DNA of 64,000 nucleotides, from contig CAJQUW010016852.1 in NCBI GenBank assembly GCA_907163375.1, forward strand, positions 310,001-374,000, in the 5' to 3' direction. The translations under genes were made by a program, and so were the position numbers. Of this stretch, positions 1-9,573 are shown piece after piece. The stretch's first letter is position 1. Each line of letters begins with the position of its first letter. The notes under the pieces were generated by a model that searched no databases, was not told the DNA's origin, and saw only the letters and a program-made list of their open reading frames with translations. Source of the DNA: Prostheceraeus crozeri (taxonomy: Eukaryota; Platyhelminthes; Polycladida; Euryleptidae).

Positions 1-972
1 TTGGTTTGAAATTATTTTCAATTTCTCTAATAGCTTCTGCTTTATGGAATTTATTGATTAAACAATAGTGGCCTATTGATGAACCTTCATGAAAATGATT
101 ATGATAAACGAAATTATGAGTCGTTTTGATACCTCTAGGATTTAAATGATGATTAGTAGGGCTGTAATACTGAACACATTCTCCAAAGTATTTATTGAAT
201 TGAGAAAATTTGCAGTTTGACATTACTCCTGTTCTAGATGTAGCTTTCTCTTTATATAAAAACTTATTAAACCTTTCGAACATAAATTCAGCTTGTTCTT
301 GATCGAAACCACGTAAAACATTATAACATTTTATAAAGCAGAAATCTTCAGAAGGAATGTAACAATATTGTCCGACGCATTCTTTGATTCTATATTTCAT
401 GTTAATACCAGCACCTCTATGTGATCTTTGTACTAACTTCATTCCAAAATCTTCGTATTTGATACTACCTGTAAAAATCCATTCGTTAGCATCGGATTTC
501 TCTTCTAGATTAAAAACCATGTTTCAAATGAATTTTTATTATAAAATGCAGCGTAAAAGGTTTCTATTGTGGTACCATCCTCTTTAATCATGACACCAAA
601 TAAATTTAAAACTTTCCCATTTCGTAAAAGGTCACGTATATCATTTACTACATTAGTAAAAAGTTCATTTCCATACGTAATTTCATTCGAATTAAACAGA
701 TTCAATAGATCGTCAGCAAGAATATCATCAGAGAATATATTAGTAATTGGTGTTCCTAATGTTTCTTTGGTTCTACGCATCTGTTTTTTAATATTACGTT
801 TAAGACTACGTTTAGCTCGTTTTGGTTTTTTAATATTACGTTTAAGACTACGTATAATTTGTGCATCAAATTCATCAATTTGTTTCTTGATTAACTCGTC
901 AATCGTATATTCTAATCCTTTAGTCATTTCACGATTCGTTTTTTTTAAAGAAAAAATTATGTTTTTTTTCAT
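1..972 (-). pseudogene. Polinton protein-primed DNA polymerase B, N-terminal part (fossil, runs off the window)
   Basis: The minus strand is nearly all coding from about 972 to base 1. The first part has Lys/Arg-rich repeated segments (RSLKRNIKK occurs twice around residues 40-65). A region with YIPSEDFCFIKCYNVL and GHYCLINKF follows. Cysteine- and aromatic-rich blocks of this kind are what I know from N-terminal regions of Polinton and bidnavirus-type PolB proteins. No exonuclease or polymerase motif lies inside the window, so the identity rests on these blocks and on the neighbouring Polinton genes. The locus is broken. A different Polinton early protein cannot be excluded. Confidence 0.55.
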
Positions 973-992
973 ATAGAACCTCGGTTCCGTTT

Positions 993-1298
993 TTACAAAT
1001 ACACGGGAATATTTAATTGATGTAATGTTTCTAAATCATGTATTGTTAAATGTTCTTCCTTAACCAACCACCATAAATTATTATACGCTAAAAATACTCT
1101 GAAACTTCGTAGACAAAGTGGAAAGTCTTTTGTTTTAGCGTAACTTCCTATACCATGTTTTATTTTATAGTCTTTAACGAACTCTATGTATTTATGATGG
1201 TAATGAAATTTAACTTCTTTCTTTGAATTTACAGGATTTATAGGATGACGATAATCTTTTAAAACTTGTACGTGTTGTATTTTGTATTCGTCAATCAT
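993..1298 (-). CDS. Small Polinton-associated protein, unknown function
   Basis: A 101-residue frame with an ATG start lies between the polymerase-like region and the ATPase, in the same orientation. It is rich in His, Tyr and Lys (MIDEYKIQHVQVLKDYRHP at the start, then FHYHHKY), with a WWLVKEEH block near residue 75. No signal peptide, membrane segment or known motif is visible. Upstream, a short minus-strand frame of about 36 codons (about 1358-1470) encodes an amphipathic peptide ending WDELNKLN. I do not recognise either product. Confidence 0.4.
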   Translation of the reverse strand: MIDEYKIQHVQVLKDYRHPINPVNSKKEVKFHYHHKYIEFVKDYKIKHGIGSYAKTKDFPLCLRSFRVFLAYNNLWWLVKEEHLTIHDLETLHQLNIPVYL

Positions 1299-1505
1299 AT
1301 TTTTTTAAAACTAATTTTTATTTCTTTTTAATTAAAAATTTATAGTTCATATTAGTTCAACTTATTCAACTCATCCCATATTGGTTTTATTTCGTCCACA
1401 GTGTTCTTAGCAACATAAACTAGAGGTTTCACACTTCTCAATGCATCTCGGAAATCACCCATTCCTGTTCGTATAACATCTAGCGTATCCCTATTTTATA
1501 ATCGC

Positions 1506-2300
1506 TTAGGTGTTTGAATCTAACACCTTATTTAGATAATGATCGAAATAAAAATAAAATGTTTCTGGTATGATCATTAGTGGTTCAAGTGACTCGTTTT
1601 CTAAAAGGATAGTTATTTCTTCTATATTATGTGGTGACAAATTCTTTGTACCTGCATGAAGACTAATGTTAAAATCTGATGAATTGCTATAGAAGTCATG
1701 TTCAGTATCTAACAGGACATTTAGATCTTTATCATATACTTGTAGTTGATTCATAATGGTATCAACACGCATTATACCATATTTAACATATGTATATTTA
1801 GCTAAAGGTAAAGTTAGTTTATAATTTTTCTTGGTATCCTCAAAGAATGCTACATTATTTTGTGTAGTTGTATAAAAGGTTTCCACGTTTTCTCTAATGT
1901 TATTATCTACGTCACAGGCTTTATGAGCTAATACAACTATTCGTATATGATGGTGACGTCCTTTTGTAAATATTTCTGATATGTTTTTTTGTTTCACTAA
2001 ACTAACTAAATCATCTAATATTAGTAAAGAGTTCTGTTCATATGTACCCGCAAAACTTTTCATATCTTCTAACATATCTAAATCTCCTCTATTATAAACA
2101 TTTGAATATCCTTTCCATTCGTCAGGTTGCAAACAGAAAATATATATACATTTTCTTCTTTAAAATGTTCTTGGATGTACTTACGCATAAATGTAGTCTA
2201 TCCACTTCCCGTTTTACCATAAACAAAATAATGTAGGTTCTCTTGTCTAGTTCGTCCTGTTGGTATAGCTTTTTGACGAGATGGATGTCTCCAACCTAAA
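1506..2300 (-). pseudogene. A32-like (FtsK/HerA-type) genome packaging ATPase of the Polinton (fossil)
   Basis: The family packages viral DNA into capsids using ATP. A Walker A-like stretch (YGKTGSG) lies near 2200 on the minus strand. A Walker B block, LLILDDL, and a downstream sensor-like strand, HHIRIVVLAHK, lie near 2010 and 1930. Spacing and order fit the A32/FtsK fold found next to capsid genes in Polintons, virophages and adintoviruses. The C-terminal third is Asn- and Glu-rich, without a clear motif. The locus is broken. Confidence 0.75.
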
Positions 2301-2700
2301 AGTCTTTTGTTTGTTCTTCATAAAATGCAACCTTCTTCTGTTCTTGTGTTTGTAAGAAACCTAACCAGTTTATGAAATGATAAATAAGATAAATGATAAT
2401 ACATATGATAATAATTTTTATACAATGAAATTGTAGAAACCCAAATAAACGACCAACATCTGAATCTTCCGAAAATAAAGATTGCACTTCATTACGTTGA
2501 TTCTGACCATTGGGTATCGCGGGATGGCGATTGGGTATCTCGGGATGGTGATTGGGGATTGCGGTATACGAATCTTCCATATCCATTTCTTTTTTCCTAT
2601 TTTTATATGAGAAAAATGCCGCAGTTTTATACCTCTGTAGGACCTCCGGGTTCGTGTAGACCCCTGGTCTGGGGGTCAAAAAGAACCCATATCCACTCAC
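2296..2700 (-). CDS. Small single-pass membrane protein of the Polinton
   Basis: This 134-residue frame has an N-terminal Pro/Gly-rich stretch, three short near-repeats built on IPN-HP (residues about 48-66), and one strong hydrophobic helix, FHCIKIIIICIIIYLIYHF, at about residues 91-109. A charged tail follows. It sits directly next to the ATPase in the same direction. Adintovirus-like elements often carry a small membrane protein in this area, but I cannot assign it to a named family. Its start is preceded by a GC-rich palindromic block (2639-2677). Confidence 0.45.
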   Translation of the reverse strand: MSGYGFFLTPRPGVYTNPEVLQRYKTAAFFSYKNRKKEMDMEDSYTAIPNHHPEIPNRHPAIPNGQNQRNEVQSLFSEDSDVGRLFGFLQFHCIKIIIICIIIYLIYHFINWLGFLQTQEQKKVAFYEEQTKDF

Positions 2701-2745
2701 TCTAGCGTATAGAGGTGTTCTAAATTATAAACAATTAAATGGTTG

Positions 2746-3433
2746 CTTTTCCACCCAAAGTTACTTTCTCACACAAATGGCTGCATGACGTGGGAAGCTT
2801 TTCTTCAATAAAACTTTGTTACAGTTATTACATTTTACTTGTACCTTTAAACAAACTTTACATTGGTACCTACTTTCATAAATTTCTGATTTAGGTTTTA
2901 TAATTTCACAATTAGTACATTTTCGTGTGTTAGTAGAACATAAATTATAATGATTAGCAAACCCCTGACTAGAAATAAAATTTGTACAATAAAATACAGT
3001 TCGAACATTGTCTATCCTTTACTCTAGGGAGTGGTGGTAATTGACATGTCCTTACGTGACGGGCAAAATTCTTCGACGTTATACTTTTTCCACAGTCATT
3101 ACATGTTTTTTTTACTTGTCCTACCCTTTGTTGCACTGGTTGTACTTGTGCTGACTGTACTTCTGCTGACTGTACTGGTTGCAACTGTTGTACTGGTTGT
3201 ACTGGCTGTACTGATTGCACTGGTTGTGCTGTCTGTACTGGCTGTGACTGTTGTAACTGTTGTATCATTTGCGGTTGTTGTTGTTGTACTGGTTGTGCCG
3301 GGTGTACTACTTTCATATGTTTATTTAATAATGCTTTATTATGAAAAGATAGATTACAGACTTCGCATAGAACCTTGGTTCCGCCAACTTTGTTGGATAG
3401 AAGCTTGGTTCCGCCAACTTCGTTGGATAACAT
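2746..3433 (-). pseudogene. Zinc-finger protein with a Pro-Val-Gln repeat linker (Polinton, fossil)
   Basis: The N-terminal part has a classical C2H2 finger (CEVCNLSF, then HMKVVH). A linker of about 60 residues follows, made of PVQ, AQPVQ and QQLQ repeats. Next is a C-x2-C finger ending in H-x3-C (CNDCGKS ... HVRTC) and then more C-x2-C pairs down to about 2746, including CKVC and CNNC. The architecture suggests a nucleic-acid-binding early regulator. The repeat linker is encoded by near-tandem 9-15 bp units at about 3120-3300, which makes the opposite strand look like a hydrophobic frame. The locus is broken. Function is unknown beyond metal and nucleic-acid binding. Confidence 0.55.
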
Positions 3434-3464
3434 ATTTTTTAACAGAAAAAATAATCTAGAAAAA

Positions 3465-4238
3465 ATGATGTTAACAAATGTTGGAGGAGGTGCTTACATT
3501 CCAAATAATCAAGAATCAGAAATAGACCTAGACAACCATATCATGAAAACTGGAGACGTGTTAACAGGTCTGTTACATCTTTCTATTCTTCCACAAAAAA
3601 ATACTGAGTTAACAAATAAAGAATATGTTGATAGACAAGTGGCTCCACTGATGAATGAATTAAAGTTGCTAAAACTTAATGACAAATCATTAACAAAAAA
3701 ATTATTAAATCTTGATAAAAAGGATAAAGATCTAGAAGCAGATATATCAACACTTCATGAAAAAATAACAGAACAATCAAACATTGTAATCCCATTATCA
3801 ATAACTTTAAGGGGTGCCATTATAAAGAATACAAATCAAAGTAAACAACTGAAAGAAGAGTTAGAGAAAGTTACCGAAAAGAATCAAAAATTATTACAAC
3901 AGTTGCAACAGTTGCAATCTACATTCCAAAAAAGTGTTGATGAATTGAGTACCAGAATTACACAACAAGTGAAGTTCATGAATAGAATGATAAATGAAGT
4001 GAAAACACTTAATCAAAAGGTTAGTGAATATAAAGGAAATAAGGAAAATAAAGAACAGTTGCATGTTGTTTAAGTTCAATTGAATGCTCTTAAAACGGCG
4101 TTGAAGAATGACCAGGAGAACATGCAAGTTAATAGAAAAGAAATTAAAGTACATCACACGCTGCTTGACGCAATAGATAAAGTGCAAAAGCAAATTAATG
4201 AAGTTATCACGCGGTTGTTGTCCATTCACACACGTTAA
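3465..4238 (+). pseudogene. Fibre-like coiled-coil protein with a phage tail-fibre style motif (Polinton, fossil)
   Basis: I place the start at the ATG pair at 3465-3470, because the open frame before it begins only at a TTG inside a hairpin block. Residues about 23-60 read MKTGDVLTGLLHLSILPQ and then ELTNKEYVDRQV. This matches the M-G-L ... NK-YVD pattern common in bacteriophage tail-fibre and collar proteins. The rest is a long heptad-rich coiled coil of Lys, Leu, Gln and Asn residues (about residues 65-250). Its place between the regulator and the pVI-like gene fits a structural protein, perhaps an attachment fibre. The locus is broken. The link to attachment is inference. Confidence 0.6.
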
Positions 4239-4342
4239 TCTTAATCGTCGAAGTCTTGGGTTTTAACCTATAGAATTTGTTCAGAGGCTTTAGCCGATCA
4301 TAAACGCAAATATTTTCCCAAAAGTCAAATTTAATCCTAAAA

Positions 4343-4831
4343 ATGCCTATAATTTATGAACGCAATCTTAAACATTTTACTTCAAATCAAAAAATTGCGA
4401 GCAAACCATCTATGAAACCTGTGTACCATTATGGCAGTGTAGAAACAATTCAAAAAGAAGGGGGTGAGGTAAACCGCGGAGCCTGGGTAAACAGCGGAGC
4501 TGGCATCTTTTCGGGTATAGGAAGTATCGTTAACTTGATTAAAAATAATAAAGATTTGATTTCATCTGCTGCTATAGGAGCAGCCGCTATAGGTAGTACA
4601 GCTAGTGCAATATCGAATGCTGTTAAGTCACAAAAGGAATTAAAACAACTAGAAGCTATTCGTAAACTTAGGAATGATGCTAAAGAACTACAAAAAGATA
4701 AAAAGCTGTCAGAGGAAACGAAAAATAAAATTGCAAAATTAGCGAAGATTGAAAGTAAACCTGATGAAAAAACAATTGAAAAAATAAGAGGAAATGGTGT
4801 AAACAGCGGAACTGGGATAGCAAAATTCTAG
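4343..4831 (+). CDS. pVI-like virion protein (putative membrane-lytic), Polinton
   Basis: The 162-residue frame opens at an ATG in an AAAAATG context. It has a Gly-rich N-terminal half (VNRGAWVNSGAGIFSGIGS at about residues 43-61), a hydrophobic Ala-rich helix (LISSAAIGAAAIGSTASAIS, about 73-92) and a long charged helix rich in Lys and Glu. This layout resembles adenovirus protein VI and the pVI-like proteins of adintoviruses, which disrupt endosomal membranes during entry. It sits directly upstream of the capsid locus, as expected. Similarity is by architecture only. Confidence 0.5.
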   Translation: MPIIYERNLKHFTSNQKIASKPSMKPVYHYGSVETIQKEGGEVNRGAWVNSGAGIFSGIGSIVNLIKNNKDLISSAAIGAAAIGSTASAISNAVKSQKELKQLEAIRKLRNDAKELQKDKKLSEETKNKIAKLAKIESKPDEKTIEKIRGNGVNSGTGIAKF

Positions 4832-4953
4832 TAGCAAACTGATTTTTTGTAATAAAGAATATAATGTCAACTCTGATCGAAAGCAAATTTAGATTAGACG
4901 ATCCCCCGTTCGTCAGTTATAATTAAAAAAAGAATGACTATATAAGAATTGCT

Positions 4954-6196
4954 ATGAACCCCGGATCTTCAGGTAGGGTGAATATTGGAGGTGATTTAAT
5001 TTTTGAAGTTGATAATCAACAAAGTTATTTATATTTACCTGATTCCTTTTTACACTGTGAATATTCTCTCTATTCTGATGCTGATTTTACAACATCATTA
5101 CCTGCTACGGATAATATTACATTAGAAAACAATTTCTTTCAAGATTATTTACACAAATGCGTTTAGATGTTGCAACTCAACATATAGAAACAATAAGTGA
5201 TTCTCCAGGCATTATTGATTCGATGCTTCGATTTGTTACAATTTGTGAAAATAATAAAATGCATCAAATCGAAGGTTGGTTTCCTGATAATAATGATGGT
5301 ATAATTATAGATGATTTAACTCACGCTGGAACAGACACAGCAGGAATTGTGAAAGATGTAGAACAAATTGCAAGACATTTGAATAAAACAAATACTACTG
5401 CATATAAAGTAAGACGTAATTTTAATAATAAACATAAACAAACTGTTGATTGGTCATTGTCTCCATTATTCGGGTATTTTGATTACAATAAAATATCATA
5501 TCAATTAAAGTTAAAATTAATAATTCATCGCACTATAAATAATGAATCAATATTTTATGATAAGACTGGAAAAAAGCATATTTAAAAATTGATAGATTTG
5601 AATGGTGGATGAAACATATTACTCCTAGTTTAGAGGTTGAATTAACTATTACGAAACGATTAAATACTAATAAACCGATTCCAGTAAGTTTTATGGAGCG
5701 TACTGCGAGTTCTGCAACTTTTTCTGAACAAAGATTTAGTTGGCATTTTACAAGAACATCGAATGCTCCAAGATATTTTTTGCTCACTTTTCAAAAGAAT
5801 GAATTTCCTAGTTTTTATAAGAACAATAGTCTTTTTCATATCAATTCAATTCGAAATTTACAAATTTCTTTAAATCAAACACGTTATCCTATCGATCCAT
5901 TAAGATTTCATAACACAAATAATCAATTCATGGAAGGATATCACGCTTATAGAAATCTATGTCCAGAATTTGGAGCTGAAGCACAATTAACTCCTGTAGA
6001 TTGGAAGAATTTATATCCTGTTTTCTGTTTTGATTTAAGTGCACAATCTAAAGATACTATCAAGACTGGTTGTGATGTCACAATTAATATTGAAAAAACA
6101 AATTCCACAACATCATTGATGGCTTATGGTTTATTGCTAGAAGATGTAGAATATTCAATTGAAACACTTAATGGAAGAATGGTTAGGATCGGTTAG
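4954..6196 (+). pseudogene. Double-jelly-roll major capsid protein (F54H12.2-like hexon), Polinton, fossil
   Basis: The locus encodes about 410 residues. Its conserved blocks run in the order known for the F54H12.2-like capsid group: an opening strand (GGDLIFEVDNQQSYLYLPDS), a middle block (FEWWMKHITPSLEVE), a block with NAPRYFLLTFQKNEF and FMEGYHAYRNLC, and a closing part with YPVFCFDLSAQ and then MAYGLLLEDVEYSIETLNGR. Proteins of this type form the pseudo-hexameric capsomers of Polintons and adintoviruses. Flanking pVI-like and pX-like genes agree. The copy is broken, with about two breaks, and should be read as a fossil. Confidence 0.75.
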
Positions 6197-6256
6197 TAAC
6201 CTGAACAAGGTTCTATATGTTAAAACCCAAGACTATAAATTTTTTATTAAAAAATT

Positions 6257-6730
6257 GTGCAAGTGAATAATAATAGAACGGTTGAATTAAAACTACGTAG
6301 CATCATTGACAAAAATACACCTAAAACTATTACGGTTGACAAAAAGAAGAATTACATAAGGAAACCAATGATACAGAATATTAAATTACAAGAAGAAAAG
6401 AATGGTGGAATTCTCCCATTAATTTCTCTAATAATAGGAGGTATAGCAGCAGCAGGAAGTGTTGCAGGTGGGACAGCTGGTATTGTCCAGGCAGTAAATA
6501 AAAATAAATCAAAGAAGGCAGCATTAGAAGAACAAAAACGACATAATAGGGAGTTGGGGAAAGCTGATAGGGGTGAGGGAATAGTAGATAATTTTATTAG
6601 TAAATTAAATTTAGTTGATGAAGGGTAACGAGTTCTTAAAAATGTACTACATAATATTGATGATTTAATTGAAATAAAAGAAACTAAAGATGGTTCTGGA
6701 ACATATCTAAGTCCTAGTATGGTGCGTTAA
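6257..6730 (+). pseudogene. pX-like small virion protein of the Polinton (fossil)
   Basis: A basic N-terminus is followed by a Gly/Ala-rich hydrophobic segment (GGILPLISLIIGGIAAAGSV, about residues 54-73). After it comes the block KKAALEEQKRHNRELG, which is very typical of the pX-like proteins in adintoviruses and Polintons. The family's C-terminal signature (G-x-YL-P) appears as GTYLSPS at about 6700-6725. The protein is thought to be a core or membrane-active virion component. It lies directly between the capsid and the integrase locus. The locus is broken. Confidence 0.6.
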
Positions 6731-6746
6731 TATTTAATCTTTAAAA

Positions 6747-8027
6747 ATGAGTGAAGTGGATTCCTTGAATTCTTTGAGTTTGAATAACTTAAGAATTTCA
6801 AATCTAGATCTAATGGATTATCTCTTAAAAGTACATAGAACCTCAAATTGTCAGCACACCGGTGGTGATATACAAAAAGCATTAAAAAATTTTCCTGGCT
6901 TTATTTGGGCAAAGTATAAAGGTGAAAAACATATTCCAAATCATAATTTTACTGGTCCCGGTACAAGATTAGCTTTAAGATTAAATGATGATAATACACC
7001 TAGAGAAAATAGTAAACCAATAAACCGAGTTGATGCAGCAGCTTACAGACATGATTTAGCTTATCGAATTCATGACCTAAGTTATCGACATGAAGCAGAT
7101 AAGAAAATGATTCAGGAATTAGATAGTATTCAGAATACTTCCTTTAGAGAAAGAATTGAAAGAATGTTTGTTAAGAAAGCTTTACAAGCAAAAATGCTTT
7201 TTGGTCAGGGTTTTAATGAAACAAACCAAAGCTCAGTTTATGCCTCTGAAATTCATAGAGAATATAGAAAACCAAAATATCTATTGAAAGTAAAAGTATT
7301 TAATAAAGATGATATTTGGAGTGCTGATCTTGTTCATATGACGAATGAAAGAGGTTTTAAGTACGCATTGACCGTTATAGATTTATATACTAGATACGCT
7401 TGGGTGAAGCCATTAAAAAATAAAAGTGTTTTAACAATTAAATATGCATTTGAAGAAATCTTTAAAGAAAGTAATAGAAAGCCAAAGATAAAGTTGTTGA
7501 TAAAGTATCTGAATTTTATAATAGAAATGTTAAGCCACTATTCGATTTAGTTTATTCCACAGAAAATGCTGGAAAAGCTGTAGTAATAGAAAGATTTAAT
7601 AGAACGTTAAAAAGTGAATTATTCAACAAATTTACAGAACAAGGTAATCAGAAATGGTTGAAGATACTAACAGGAATTGTAGACGATTATGACAACAAGA
7701 TTCATTCAGGCATTAAAGAATCTCCGAAGAATGCCTCTGAGGACCCCCGATTTGATACGTAAGAAAGTTTTCGAAAATAATTATGAAAATGAGAATAATA
7801 CTAATTTGCAAAAACGTAGGCCGAAATTTAAGATTGGAGATAGAGTGCGAATATTTAAGTATAAAAATAAATTCGAGAAAGATTTTGTTGGTTACTGGAC
7901 TAAAGAAATATTTGAAGTTTGTGAAATAAATCAAACTTATCCGATTACTTATGAAATAAAAGATTTAGATAATGAGGAAATCAAAGGTAGATTTTATGAG
8001 AATGAATTACAAAGAACTGAACCTTAA
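6747..8027 (+). pseudogene. Parvovirus-type phospholipase A2 domain joined to a retroviral-type integrase (Polinton, fossil)
   Basis: Residues about 65-115 show a PLA2-like calcium loop (FTGPGTRLAL) and the helix RVDAAAYRHDLAYRIHD, whose HD-x-x-Y is the catalytic pair of parvovirus VP1 and secreted PLA2s. Without a stop, the frame continues through a linker into an rve integrase: DIWSADLVHM carries the first catalytic Asp and ALTVIDLYTRYAW follows. Further down come a glutamate-helix region (VIERFNRTLKS), the KIHSGIKESPKNA block and a C-terminal SH3-like region (FKIGDRVRIFKY ... YWTKEIFEV). The PLA2 would help entry; the integrase would insert the element. The integrase part is broken. Confidence 0.7.
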
Positions 8028-8039
8028 TTATCATTGGAA

Positions 8040-8570
8040 CCAACGCTTTGGGAATGAAATTCCCTTATTCGATCCTAACATAATATCAAGAAATGGTACT
8101 CCTTCCTGCAATTTGAATAAAACATAAAGACATAATTGCCCACAATAAGTAGTTCCTGGTTTTTGAATTTGAAAAGTGTTATAAATTCCATTTCCCAGTA
8201 TTTCTTTTGCTTCATTTGTAGGGGGAAGTCCGCATGAATCGAACCAATAGTTCTCAGGCTCCGGGCGATCGAAATAATAGTTTTCTCCATCAGTCTTAGA
8301 CTGCTTACCTTCAGTAGGATCAGACTTTGTCTGTGTACCTTCGGTACAATTAGTATTCTATCTCCCCGCAGACTAATGTACTCCTTTTTGATCTGATGTG
8401 TGGAGATTTGTTATGAAATTTACATTGGATTTATTTTTCAATAATCGTAATTCATCCCTCATCAATACGTGAAAATTCTTGATTCCGAATTGTTTAGCCA
8501 TTTTCTTTAGGTCGAAATTCGTAGTTGTTTGCTTTCCATATAATTTTAAGAACTCCGTCAGGTCAGTCAT
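8040..8570 (-). pseudogene. Adenain-like cysteine protease of the Polinton (fossil)
   Basis: The minus strand begins with an ATG at 8570 and a block NFDLKKMAKQFGIKNFHVLM, typical of the N-terminus of Polinton and adintovirus proteases. Further along come WFDSCGLPP (the FDSFG-like block of adenain) and TTYCGQLCLYVLFKLQEG, which carries the catalytic cysteine region. The family matures virion proteins by cutting after Gly-Gly-like sites. The gene converges with the integrase, and a 6-bp-stem hairpin (8050-8064) sits between their ends. The middle of the locus holds several tiny hairpins (8291-8347). It is broken. Confidence 0.65.
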
Positions 8571-8579
8571 TTTACATGA

Positions 8580-9380
8580 GATAAATTCTATTTCAGAAAT
8601 TTCTTAAAAGAATTGCTTGCCGACATGAGATTATGTAACATCTGATAATGAGAGACAATCTGTATGACTCAGAGCTTTGTTCCCCAGCGAGGCGACCTCT
8701 AGCCGCATCATGCATGACACCATTGTCTGCCACAAGCAGCAGCGGTTGCCATAAGGAGCAGATGCTGCCACGTATTGACAATTTCATTCTTTCTGTGAGT
8801 GTTCTACGAGACTGACTGTGTCTGCAATTTTGTGCGTCTTCCTGCTCTGCTGTAGCAATGCTTATCAATTTCGTTTCATCTTCGATTTTGTTCATCCTTC
8901 ATCTCGGAATATGACATCATCATCAACACGAAGCTGTGACAAATAATGAGTGCTTCTATTCATCGAGAATTCAGCAAGAACTCCACTTATCAAAGACGAA
9001 AAAAAAATATTCAAAACTCTTACTGTTAATCACGAATTTTATTTTCAAAAGAATACCAAATTAACATAACGACTGTTTATTTTTTCGAAAGAATTTGAAT
9101 GGAGAAATCTTCAATACCGCTGATCTGGTGCTAAAGAATACATTTTTGTCTCTTCACAAGAAAATGTATCATTAATGTTAATCTCGCAAAAAAATTATAA
9201 GTAGTGTAATCTTCCCGTCATTTATGCGAGAGATATGAAGAACTGCGAGCGCCGTTCCCAGCAGCAGTTACGGAGAGAATGAGGAACGGAGACAGAAATG
9301 AAATGGGGGAATCTACTTCTTCTTAGAGATAATGCATGATGGAAGTTCTACTACAATACCTTGTGTTACATTCTTAGCTC
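8580..9380. other. Non-coding stretch inside the Polinton, possible foreign insert
   Basis: Between the protease start and the small terminal gene there is no convincing gene. A 100-residue minus frame exists but has mixed, uneven composition and no motif. The stretch at 8640-8850 is clearly more GC-rich than the Polinton genes on either side, so it could be an insertion, but I see no inverted or direct repeats marking its ends. Confidence 0.3.
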
Positions 9381-9384
9381 TCGT

Positions 9385-9573
9385 TCATCTTTTTCTTAAT
9401 TTATCATAATGATCTAGTCTAAGTAATAATTGCGCTTCCTTATCTTTCATGTACCTGACTCTATCTTTGTGTTTTGTTTTGTCCATTTGTTCCAATATCG
9501 GATATAAAGAGGCTGATGGTTCTTTTGGGTTTTCATTTTCATCTTCCATTTTTAAATGAATATTTTTGTTCAT
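9385..9573 (-). CDS. Small hypothetical protein near the Polinton end
   Basis: A 62-residue frame with ATG start, acidic at first (KMEDENENPKEPSAS) and then basic (RVRYMKDKEAQLLLRLDHYDKLRKR split over residues 38-62). The C-terminal half is likely a basic amphipathic helix. It reads towards the protease, about 400 bp inside the proposed right terminus. I do not recognise it. Terminal small genes are common in such elements, so it may be real. Confidence 0.35.
   Translation of the reverse strand: MNKNIHLKMEDENENPKEPSASLYPILEQMDKTKHKDRVRYMKDKEAQLLLRLDHYDKLRKR

Noticed and set aside
3031-3459. 142-codon hydrophobic plus-strand frame rich in Val and Leu
   Set aside because: It is the complement of the PVQ repeat linker of the zinc-finger gene; the repeats keep both strands open.
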